11,844 nt of DNA from an uncultured Rhodospirillales bacterium (lineage in GTDB: Bacteria > Pseudomonadota > Alphaproteobacteria > Rhodospirillales > 2-02-FULL-58-16): positions 1 through 11,844 of the forward strand of contig CAJXGZ010000041.1 in NCBI GenBank assembly GCA_913053795.1, in the 5' to 3' direction. Below, piece after piece: positions 5,574 through 11,844 of this stretch. Positions within the stretch are counted from its first letter, which is position 1, and every line of letters starts with the position of its first letter. Made by a program: the position numbers and the translations under genes. Below the pieces are notes generated by a model, which saw only the letters and a list, made by a program, of their open reading frames with translations, did no database searches and had not been told where the DNA came from.

Positions 5574-8500
5574 ATGACCGAAGTGGCGTCCATTTCACAG
5601 CGTATCTGGGACATGAAGTACCGTCTCAAGACGGTTGATTCCCAGCCTGTGGATAAAACCATTTCCGAGACATGGCTGAGGGTCGCCAAGGCTTTGGCGG
5701 CCAACGAGAAAAACCCGCAAGCCTGGGAGCAACGCTTCTACGAAGCCATGGAGGATTTCCGTTTTTTGCCGGCCGGCCGCATTCTGTCCGGCGCCGGTTC
5801 GTCGCGCAACGTGACTCTGTTCAACTGCTTCGTCATGGGCGACGTCCCCGACGACATGGGGGGGATTTTCGACAGCCTCAAGGAGGCGGCCCTGACCATG
5901 CAGCAGGGCGGCGGCGTCGGCTACGACTTCTCCACCCTCAGGCCCAAGGGAGCCCCGGTCAAGGGCGTCGGCGCCGACTCCTCGGGGCCGCTGTCGTTCA
6001 TGGACGTGTGGGACGCCATGTGCCGCACCATCATGAGCGCCGGCTCAAGACGCGGCGCCATGATGGCGGTGATGCGCTGCGACCATCCCGACATCGAAGC
6101 CTTCATCGCCGCCAAGGAGGAGCCGGGGCGGCTTCGCATGTTCAATCTTTCGGTCCTGGTCACCGACGCCTTCATGCGGGCGGTGAAGGAGGACGCCGAC
6201 TGGGAGCTGTCCTTTGAGGGAGCCACCTTTAAAAGCCTGAAGGCGCGCGATCTGTGGGACAAGATCATGCGCGCCACCTACGCCTACGCCGAACCCGGCG
6301 TCATCTTCATCGACCGCATCAACCGCATGAACCCCCTGAACTACTGCGAGACCATCCACGCGACCAATCCTTGCGTCACGGCTGACGTCTGGGTGCAGAC
6401 GGTCGATGGCCCCAGGCAGGCGCGTGACTTGATAGGAAAGCCTTTCAACGCCGTGATCAACGGAGAGCGCCATCCTTCGGGCGCTCAGGGGTTTTTCAAG
6501 ACAGGGACCAAGCCCGTGGTCCGCTTGGAAACCCGCGAGGGGTATAAACTGCGTCTGACGGCGGATCACCTTGTTCTCAGAGCGGCGTCGAAAACCCGTT
6601 ACGCGATTTCCCGCGAATGGGTGAAGGCCGGGGACTTGGCTCCGGGCGATCTCATTGTCATTCAAGATCACAGGAGCCTTCCCGGATGGCGGGGCGCGCA
6701 CACCGAGGACGAAGGCTATTTGATCGGCTTTTTAATCGGCGACGGGGTGCTGAAAAAAGATGCGGCCATTCTTAGCGTCTGGGCGCGGCAGGCGACGGTC
6801 AACGGCGAAGACCTTCCTCAAGCCGATTCAGGCGTCATGGAACGCGTGTCCGAGGCGTTGGCGGCGATGCCCCATAGAGCCGACTTTCAAGGCTGGTCCA
6901 AAGTCAGCGGCCGTAACGAGTTCCGCGTCAAATCCGCCGCCCTAAGGGACCTCGCCTTCAGCCTTGGCGTTGAACCCAATAGTAAATCGATCACGCCGGC
7001 CATTGAACAGTCCTCAAGCGAATTCCACCGTGGTTTCCTGAGAGGATTGTTCGATGCCGACGGCAGCGTCCAGGGAACACTGGAAAAGGGCGTCAGCATC
7101 CGTCTCGCCCAAAGCGATTCGCCAAGACTCGAGGCGGTTCAGCGCATGCTGTTGCGTCTTGGCGCCGCCTCGGCCATTTACCGCGGCAGGCGGCCCGAGG
7201 GCCTTCGCTGGCTTCCCGACGGCAAAGGCGGATACAAGGAATACCCGTGCGCCGCCGACCACGAACTGGTCATCAGCCGGGAAAACATTGCAAGGTTCTC
7301 CCATTTGATTGGTTTTTCCGACCGGATCAAACAGAGTCGTCTTGAGGCGTCGCTCGCCTCTTACAAGCGCCGGCCCAACCGGGAGCGCTTCCTGGCGTGC
7401 GTCGCATCCATCGAGGAAGACGGCGTTGAGGACGTTTTCGATGTCCAGGTGCCGGGCGTCAACGCCTTTGACGCCAACGGCCTCTATGTTCACAACTGCG
7501 GCGAACAGCCGTTGCCGCCCTACGGCGCCTGTCTGCTGGGGTCCATAAATCTGGCGCGGCTGGTCAACGATCCCTTCGCCGAGAACGCCCACATTGACGA
7601 ACAGGCGCTGAAGGAGCTGGTGTCCGTCGCCGTGCGCATGATGGACAACGTCATCGACGTCTCGCGCTTTCCCCTGCCCAGCCAGGAGCACGAGGCCAAG
7701 TCAAAGCGCCGCATCGGCCTCGGCGTCACCGGTTTGGCCGACGCCCTCATCATGTGCCGGGCGCGCTACGGCGGCAACGCGGCGGTTAGGTTGACCAGAA
7801 TTTGGATGAAGGCCATCCAAAACGCAGCCTACGTGGCCTCCGCCGAACTGGCGGCGGAGAAGGGGGCCTTTCCCCTCTATGACGCCGAGAAGTACCTGGG
7901 CTCCGAGGCCATCCGCAATCTCGACGAGGACGTGCGCGCGGCCATCGCCGACAACGGCGTCAGAAACGCCTTGCTGACTTCGGTGGCGCCGACGGGGACC
8001 ATCTCGCTGTTCGCCGACAATGTTTCCTCGGGCCTGGAGCCGGTGTTCAGCTTCCAGTACTCCCGTTACGTCATGTCGTCCGACGGCGAGCGCCGCGAGG
8101 AAGAAGTCAGCGACTACGCCTACCGACTGTTCCGCCGCGTGTTCGGCGAGGAGGCGCCGCTGCCGAGCTACTTCGTCGACGCCCAGAACTTGAGCCCTAA
8201 CGACCATCTGGTGATGCAGTCCGCCGTACAGAAATACGTGGACAGCTCCATCTCCAAGACCATCAACGTGCCCGAAGCCATCGCCTTCGAGGACTTCAAG
8301 GACATTTACGTCCAGGCCTACGAGCTGGGCTGCAAGGGCTGCGCCACCTACCGGCCCAACGACGTCACCGGCGCCGTGCTGGAAGTCAGGAAAAGCGCCA
8401 AGGACGAGAACCAGCCGGAATTGCCCCTGGCTCCGCCCCAATCGGCTCTCAGCAAGCCGCAAGAGGTCGGCGACACCAGTTCCATCGTTCATCTCACCCA

Positions 8501-9059
8501 GCCGCTCGACCGGCCCGAGGCGCTGCCCGGAGCCACCTACAAAATCCGCTGGCCGGAGAGCGACCACGCCATCTACATCACCCTCAACGACATCGTTCAG
8601 GACGGACGGCGCCGTCCTTTCGAGGTGTTCATCAACGACAAGAACATGGAGCACTACGCCTGGATGGTGGCCCTGACCCGCATGATTTCGGCGGTATTCA
8701 GGCGCGGCGGCGACGTCTCCTTCGTCGTCGAGGAGCTGAAGGCCGTGTTCGACCCCCGCGGCGGCCACTGGATAGGCGGCAAATACGTGCCCTCCCTGCT
8801 GGCCGCCATCGGCGGCGTCATCGAGGGCCACATGATCAATATCGGCTTCCTCAAGGCCCAGGGCGCCCTGGCCGAGGACGAGATCAACCAAAAACCCAAG
8901 ATCATGACCATTGGCGCTGGCGAGACCGGCGGCGGGGGGGCGTCCTCCGGCGCTGCCGACGCCCGCTTCCGCAATTGTCCCAAGTGCTCCCTCCCCAGCT
9001 TCATCCGCCAGGAAGACTGCGACGTGTGTACAAGCTGTGGGTATTCGAAGTGTAGTTAG
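5574..9059 (+). CDS. nrdJ: Adenosylcobalamin-dependent (class II) ribonucleotide reductase with intein
   Basis: The 1161-residue precursor becomes a 786-residue enzyme after intein removal. NrdJ reduces ribonucleotides to deoxyribonucleotides in the cytoplasm with a B12-generated thiyl radical, independent of oxygen. Seen are LPAGRILSGAG, the N-terminal redox Cys85 (TLFNC), GGGVGYDFS, SRRGAMM, and after the intein CGEQPLPPYGACLLGSINL. There Cys642 is the thiyl-radical residue, Glu644 the catalytic glutamate and Cys653 the second redox cysteine; the 11-residue spacing matches Lactobacillus RTPR Cys408/Cys419. PTGTISLFADNVSSGLEP follows. Around residues 985-1095 is a TSCPD domain, and the C-terminus is Cys-rich (CPKC, CTSCGYSKC), fitting the shuttle-cysteine tail. 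The start is ATG 5574 with GGGG seven bases upstream; a stronger GGAGGA sits 21 bases off. It converges with chaC, stops overlapping. Confidence 0.96.
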   Translation: MTEVASISQRIWDMKYRLKTVDSQPVDKTISETWLRVAKALAANEKNPQAWEQRFYEAMEDFRFLPAGRILSGAGSSRNVTLFNCFVMGDVPDDMGGIFDSLKEAALTMQQGGGVGYDFSTLRPKGAPVKGVGADSSGPLSFMDVWDAMCRTIMSAGSRRGAMMAVMRCDHPDIEAFIAAKEEPGRLRMFNLSVLVTDAFMRAVKEDADWELSFEGATFKSLKARDLWDKIMRATYAYAEPGVIFIDRINRMNPLNYCETIHATNPCVTADVWVQTVDGPRQARDLIGKPFNAVINGERHPSGAQGFFKTGTKPVVRLETREGYKLRLTADHLVLRAASKTRYAISREWVKAGDLAPGDLIVIQDHRSLPGWRGAHTEDEGYLIGFLIGDGVLKKDAAILSVWARQATVNGEDLPQADSGVMERVSEALAAMPHRADFQGWSKVSGRNEFRVKSAALRDLAFSLGVEPNSKSITPAIEQSSSEFHRGFLRGLFDADGSVQGTLEKGVSIRLAQSDSPRLEAVQRMLLRLGAASAIYRGRRPEGLRWLPDGKGGYKEYPCAADHELVISRENIARFSHLIGFSDRIKQSRLEASLASYKRRPNRERFLACVASIEEDGVEDVFDVQVPGVNAFDANGLYVHNCGEQPLPPYGACLLGSINLARLVNDPFAENAHIDEQALKELVSVAVRMMDNVIDVSRFPLPSQEHEAKSKRRIGLGVTGLADALIMCRARYGGNAAVRLTRIWMKAIQNAAYVASAELAAEKGAFPLYDAEKYLGSEAIRNLDEDVRAAIADNGVRNALLTSVAPTGTISLFADNVSSGLEPVFSFQYSRYVMSSDGERREEEVSDYAYRLFRRVFGEEAPLPSYFVDAQNLSPNDHLVMQSAVQKYVDSSISKTINVPEAIAFEDFKDIYVQAYELGCKGCATYRPNDVTGAVLEVRKSAKDENQPELPLAPPQSALSKPQEVGDTSSIVHLTQPLDRPEALPGATYKIRWPESDHAIYITLNDIVQDGRRRPFEVFINDKNMEHYAWMVALTRMISAVFRRGGDVSFVVEELKAVFDPRGGHWIGGKYVPSLLAAIGGVIEGHMINIGFLKAQGALAEDEINQKPKIMTIGAGETGGGGASSGAADARFRNCPKCSLPSFIRQEDCDVCTSCGYSKCS
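6372..7496 (+). mobile_element. Intein with LAGLIDADG homing endonuclease in NrdJ
   Basis: A 375-residue in-frame insertion (precursor residues 267-641) splits the conserved NPCGEQPLP motif: the host reads NP, then intein Cys267, and resumes with Cys642-GEQPLP. Splicing motifs are Cys267 at block A, TADH (329-332) at block B, and NGLYVHN ending in His640-Asn641 before Cys642 at block G. At block F the usual His is Asn (VNAFDANG). Two endonuclease motifs are present, LIGFLIGDGV (383-392) and FLRGLFDADGSV (488-499), and both catalytic aspartates (390 and 496) are kept, so homing may still be active. Base composition is somewhat less GC-rich than the exteins, as expected for a mobile insert. The boundaries are exact because the flanking extein motif is conserved. 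Confidence 0.95.
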
Positions 9060-9595
9060 GGGACCTCCCCCTCAACCCTTTCCAACAATCGATGCAGCGG
9101 GCCGTCAGGGACGCCGAGTTCGTCCATGCGTTCGATGACGTTTTTCAGGTAGTCCAGGCTGGAGCCTTCCGGGCCGTGGCCTTGCATGATGACTTGGGCC
9201 ATTTGTTTTTGAGACAGGCCGCGGGCGTATTGGCGGTGGCCGCGCCGCGCCACGAAAGCTTGGGCGGTCACCGCGCGTCCGTCGTCGAGGCGGGCCATCA
9301 AGGATTTTCGGATGTAGGCGTTATGGACCAGTTCGCGTTTGTCCAGCATGGCGAGGGTTTCGCCGGCGTCCTTCGCCGCCACAAGAAAAGCGAGGCCCTT
9401 GCATGAACCGCCCCGGTCCAGTCCCATCACCAGTCCCGGGCGCCCGGGTGCGCCGCGGTAGACGATGGAATAGATGCAAAGCGCGCGGTGATAGCCCTTG
9501 ATCAAGGCGGGCCGGACCTCCCGGTAAGGAAAGCCGGGCCGCCACATCAGCGATCCGTAGCCGAAAACCCAAACGCCGTCCTTTTGCTCCGCCAT
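9056..9595 (-). CDS. chaC: ChaC-family gamma-glutamylcyclotransferase
   Basis: A complete 179-residue protein, close to usual ChaC size. The N-terminus carries the substrate-loop motif FGYGSLMWRPGF (11-22), and Glu88 in DKRELVHN is at the catalytic glutamate position. The family cleaves glutathione in the cytoplasm to 5-oxoproline and Cys-Gly. ATG 9595 has AAGGAG eight bases upstream. Its TAA stop overlaps the TAG of nrdJ on the other strand, so the genes overlap tail to tail by 4 bp. It diverges from the DUF2125 gene over 74 nt. ChaC beside DUF2125 and prephenate dehydrogenase is, from memory, a recurring order in Rhodospirillales. Confidence 0.92.
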   Translation of the reverse strand: MAEQKDGVWVFGYGSLMWRPGFPYREVRPALIKGYHRALCIYSIVYRGAPGRPGLVMGLDRGGSCKGLAFLVAAKDAGETLAMLDKRELVHNAYIRKSLMARLDDGRAVTAQAFVARRGHRQYARGLSQKQMAQVIMQGHGPEGSSLDYLKNVIERMDELGVPDGPLHRLLERVEGEVP

Positions 9596-9669
9596 TTCCC
9601 TCGCTCCTTAGGGGGCGCTCCATTATAAAGAAAGTCCGTCAATGTTAAGAGTTCGCCCGCGAGTACGCC

Positions 9670-10842
9670 ATGGCCCTGCCGCGCAAACATCAAATCCACG
9701 GCGCCTACAAGGCGCACCCCGCCCTTTATTACAGACCGCCGTCGCCGTTGCGGAAGATCAGGCGCGGGCTGCTCGTCATTGTCGCCGTGCTCGCCTTCAG
9801 TATGGTTTACGTCATTTACTGGGTGGGCGCGGCCTATTATTTCAGCCAAACGGTCACCGGCTGGCTGGAGGCGCACCGCGATGCGGGCTACCAGGTGGAC
9901 TTCGGGGACTACCGGTTCAGCGGCTTCCCCGTTCTCTTCCGCCTGGATTTCAAGAATCCCTCTTTCGCCGCGCCGAACGCCCCAAACGCCCAGCCGCCTT
10001 GGGCGTGGCGGGGCGTTCACGCCGTCGCCGAGTCTTCGCCCTGGAGTCCGTTGACTTTGTCGGTCCGCGCGCCGGGCGAGCACAGCCTGGACATAACCCA
10101 AGACGGTGAAACCGTGACCTACGCCGGCTCCATTGGCGAGTTGACCGCTGTGCTTCCCCTTGGCGGAAGTTGGCCGCCGCAAGGGAAGCTGACCATCCGC
10201 GATCTGGACATGCGCGCCGAGGGCGGCGTGCGGGTCGCCGTGCGCCGGGCCGTTGTCGATATCAAGAGGCTGGGCGGCTCCGGCGCCGATCCTCAGACTC
10301 CCACCGTCAGGTTCGCCCTCGACGCCGGCGGGGTGACGGCGCCGGCCGCGTTCGCTTTGCCCTTTGGCGATTCCATCGCTCAATTGTTTCTGGAGGGACA
10401 GATTCTCGGCTACATCGAGCCGGGGCCGGCGCCGGAGTCCTTGGCCCGTTGGCGGGACGCCGGCGGCGTACTTGAAATAAGCCGCCTTAACGTAAACTAT
10501 GGCCCTCTGAATATGTGGTCGGCCGGCGCCATGGCCCTTGATCCTCAACTCCAGCCCATCGGCGCCTTCACCGCCAAGGTCAAAGGTTTTTTCGAGGCGG
10601 TGTCTCGATTGCGCAAGGCTGGCCTGATTAACGGCAAGGCCGCCCTGACCGCCACGGTGATGTTGGGAGCCATGGCCAGGAAGTCCAAGGAGGGCGGTCC
10701 GTCCACGTTGAATCTGGCCTTCACCATACAGGACCGCAAGATTTACGCGGGTCCCGCGCCCCTCGCCGAAGTTCCCGCCATTCCTTGGAAAAAGGAAGTT
10801 CCAGGCGTTCCCTTGAATGAAAATGCGCGGGTCGGACAATAA
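9670..10842 (+). CDS. DUF2125 membrane-anchored protein
   Basis: 390 residues. A basic N-terminal stretch (about 1-32) is followed by one hydrophobic segment at about 33-58 and then a long beta-rich region, so the protein is probably anchored in the inner membrane with its body in the periplasm. The segment YRFSGFPVLFRLDFKNPSF (81-99) and the repeated short strands fit DUF2125, a family of unknown function found mainly in Alphaproteobacteria. No catalytic motif is visible. ATG 9670 is chosen because it leaves a sensible N-terminus before the membrane segment; the binding site is weak. It is divergent from chaC and lies 40 bases before the YqgE homologue on the same strand. Confidence 0.85.
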   Translation: MALPRKHQIHGAYKAHPALYYRPPSPLRKIRRGLLVIVAVLAFSMVYVIYWVGAAYYFSQTVTGWLEAHRDAGYQVDFGDYRFSGFPVLFRLDFKNPSFAAPNAPNAQPPWAWRGVHAVAESSPWSPLTLSVRAPGEHSLDITQDGETVTYAGSIGELTAVLPLGGSWPPQGKLTIRDLDMRAEGGVRVAVRRAVVDIKRLGGSGADPQTPTVRFALDAGGVTAPAAFALPFGDSIAQLFLEGQILGYIEPGPAPESLARWRDAGGVLEISRLNVNYGPLNMWSAGAMALDPQLQPIGAFTAKVKGFFEAVSRLRKAGLINGKAALTATVMLGAMARKSKEGGPSTLNLAFTIQDRKIYAGPAPLAEVPAIPWKKEVPGVPLNENARVGQ

Positions 10843-10882
10843 TTGAGGTCCAAAACCGCATTTTTTGCTATTATCACCGATT

Positions 10883-11509
10883 ATGAAACAGCGCTTGCTT
10901 GCCGTCTTTCTGTTGATTGGCGTGATCGCCATGCCTTCCAGCCTCGTCTTGGGCGGGGAGGAGGCCGCAACGCGCAGCCGCTATCTCGCCGGGCAATTCC
11001 TGGTGGCGGCGCCGAAAATGGCCGATCCGCGTTTTAAACGCACGGTCATATACATGATTGCCCATGACGCCGAGGGCGCCATGGGCTTGATCGTCAACCG
11101 CCCCTTCGGCTCCGGCCGCCTGAGCGCCCTGATGGAGGGATTCGGCGTCAAGGAGCCAATCGCCAAGGAGTTGGACGGCGATGTCCGCCTGCATTACGGC
11201 GGCCCTGTCCAGCAGGGGCGCGGCTTCATCCTGCACAGCAGCGACTACAAGGACGTGGGCACCACCATCGTTAGCGGCGACGTGTCCATGACGTCGCGCG
11301 TAGAGGTTCTTATGGCCATCGCCGAAGGAAAAGGCCCCAAGCACAGCCTCTTCATCCTCGGTTACGCCGGTTGGGGGGCGGGACAACTCGAAAACGAAAT
11401 GGCCCGCCAGGATTGGACCACGGCCCCGGCGGAACTGGACATGATCTTCAGCGATGATCCCGAAAGCGTCTGGCGAAAAGTGAGCAAGGTGTCGGGGTTG
11501 GAGCTGTAG
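10883..11509 (+). CDS. YqgE/AlgH family (DUF179) protein with signal peptide
   Basis: The 208-residue product carries the family core from about residue 30: YLAGQFLVAAPKMADPRFKR, VIYMIAHDAEGAMGLIVNRP, LHYGGPVQQGRGFILHS, GYAGWGAGQLENE and a C-terminal tryptophan region. The function of the family is not established. Unusual is the N-terminus MKQRLLAVFLLIGVIAMP, a typical Sec signal peptide with a plausible cleavage after VLG (residue 24); most family members I know start directly at the core and are cytoplasmic. ATG 10883 is used because the frame's earlier start is only a TTG at 10865. No clear ribosome binding site precedes it. It may be cotranscribed with DUF2125 or use its own promoter in the 40-nt gap. 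Confidence 0.9.
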   Translation: MKQRLLAVFLLIGVIAMPSSLVLGGEEAATRSRYLAGQFLVAAPKMADPRFKRTVIYMIAHDAEGAMGLIVNRPFGSGRLSALMEGFGVKEPIAKELDGDVRLHYGGPVQQGRGFILHSSDYKDVGTTIVSGDVSMTSRVEVLMAIAEGKGPKHSLFILGYAGWGAGQLENEMARQDWTTAPAELDMIFSDDPESVWRKVSKVSGLEL

Positions 11510-11602
11510 CTGTAGAAAACCATTAGAACGGAAGAAAATTTCCTGCATAAACAACTTGTTAAAACTCTTTATACAGTATGTTGTGTATAGAAATCCGCCA
11601 GT

Positions 11603-11844
11603 TTACTCTCCCTTCCCCACCAGTTTCATATTCTCAGGCTGGTCCTGTTTGGCCTTGATGACGTCGCGGCGGATTTCGCGGGTGCGGGCGAAGGTCTCGG
11701 CGAGGCTGTCGCCGTCGCCGTTGCGGATGGCGTCTTCCAGCGCCCTCAGATCCTCGCCGAAGCGGTCCAGCATATCGAGGATGGCGTCCTTGTTGGCGAG
11801 GCAGATGTCGCGCCACATGACCGGGTCCGAGGCGGCGATGCGCG
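11603..11844 (-). CDS. Prephenate/arogenate dehydrogenase, C-terminal end (5' part outside window)
   Basis: The frame enters from the right edge and ends at 11603. It reads RIAASDPVMWRDICLANKDA, then DMLDRFGEDLRALEDAI and ARTREIRRDVIKAKQD, the typical helical C-terminal domain of TyrA/TyrC-type prephenate dehydrogenases, which make 4-hydroxyphenylpyruvate (or tyrosine from arogenate). About 80 residues are present; the NAD-binding domain is outside. It converges with the YqgE homologue; the 93-nt AT-rich gap (11510-11602) has only a weak 6-bp inverted repeat (11570-11589), not a clear terminator. Confidence 0.88.
   Translation of the reverse strand, partial: RIAASDPVMWRDICLANKDAILDMLDRFGEDLRALEDAIRNGDGDSLAETFARTREIRRDVIKAKQDQPENMKLVGKGE

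Noticed and set aside
5230..5598. 122-residue minus-strand frame in the ROK-nrdJ gap
   Set aside because: It overlaps the nrdJ start, has no plausible binding site or motif, and lies in the presumed promoter region.
7701..8891. 396-residue open frame on the minus strand inside nrdJ
   Set aside because: It mirrors the strongly conserved nrdJ coding frame in GC-rich DNA, where long antisense frames arise by codon bias; its product shows no recognisable motif.
10843..10874. Promoter-like TTGAGG and TATTAT before the YqgE gene
   Set aside because: The spacer is 20 bases and a start would be almost at the ATG; not strong enough to call a promoter or a leaderless transcript.
9547..10932. 461-residue minus-strand frame across DUF2125
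   Set aside because: It is antisense to DUF2125 and overlaps the starts of both neighbouring genes; the composition is low-complexity and matches no family.
10874..11554. 226-residue minus-strand frame over the YqgE gene
   Set aside because: The plus strand encodes the conserved YqgE core; the antisense product is a shadow.
11570..11589. TATACA...TGTATA inverted repeat between the YqgE and prephenate dehydrogenase genes
   Set aside because: Only six AT-rich pairs and no T-run; neither a terminator nor a clear operator.

Overview
The window reads as a bacterial metagenome-type contig assembled from at least two, possibly three, genomic backgrounds. Bases 1 to about 1450 are AT-rich and carry the end of a glycogen branching enzyme gene (glgB) facing rplQ and the end of rpoA. 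The L17 and alpha-CTD sequences are of gammaproteobacterial type. From about 1440 onward the base composition rises. From about 4200 it is clearly GC-rich, with a gene set (B12-dependent ribonucleotide reductase, ChaC, DUF2125, prephenate dehydrogenase) typical of Alphaproteobacteria, probably Rhodospirillales-like.

Layout. (1) 1-437 (+): glgB 3' end. 442-491: a perfect 50-bp palindrome acting as a bidirectional terminator. 525-899 (-): rplQ. 1020-1457 (-): rpoA 3' end. (2) At 1436-1457 one short stretch encodes both the conserved end of the rpoA N-terminal domain and the conserved LRG-TSG motif of a KamA-family radical SAM aminomutase; both genes are cut here, so this is almost certainly a chimeric join. 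(3) 1409-5185, all on the minus strand, in transcription order: an ROK-family sugar kinase, the C-terminal half of an Hpt phosphotransfer domain, a REC-GGDEF diguanylate cyclase with intact I-site, a bacterioferritin with full ferroxidase and haem ligands, and the truncated KamA-family gene. The Hpt fragment starts directly behind the ROK stop codon and lacks its phospho-accepting half, so 4198 marks a deletion or a second join. (4) 5186-5573: a non-coding interval holding a possible 44-codon leader ORF and a hairpin. (5) 5574-9059 (+): nrdJ, interrupted at its thiyl-radical cysteine by a 375-residue LAGLIDADG intein. (6) 9056-9595 (-): chaC, whose stop overlaps that of nrdJ. 9670-10842 (+): a DUF2125 membrane-anchored protein. 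10883-11509 (+): a YqgE/AlgH homologue with an unexpected signal peptide. 11603-11844 (-): the C-terminus of prephenate dehydrogenase.

The genes do not form one pathway. The clearest functional units are the alpha operon tail (rpoA-rplQ), a small signalling/iron-storage group (Hpt remnant, REC-GGDEF, bacterioferritin), and the dNTP-synthesis gene nrdJ, which must undergo protein splicing before it can work. I see no RNA gene, CRISPR array, insertion sequence or prophage. I did not find a convincing undescribed multi-gene system; the strongest points of interest are the intein placement, the exported YqgE homologue, the palindrome with embedded DnaA-box sequences, and the two joins.
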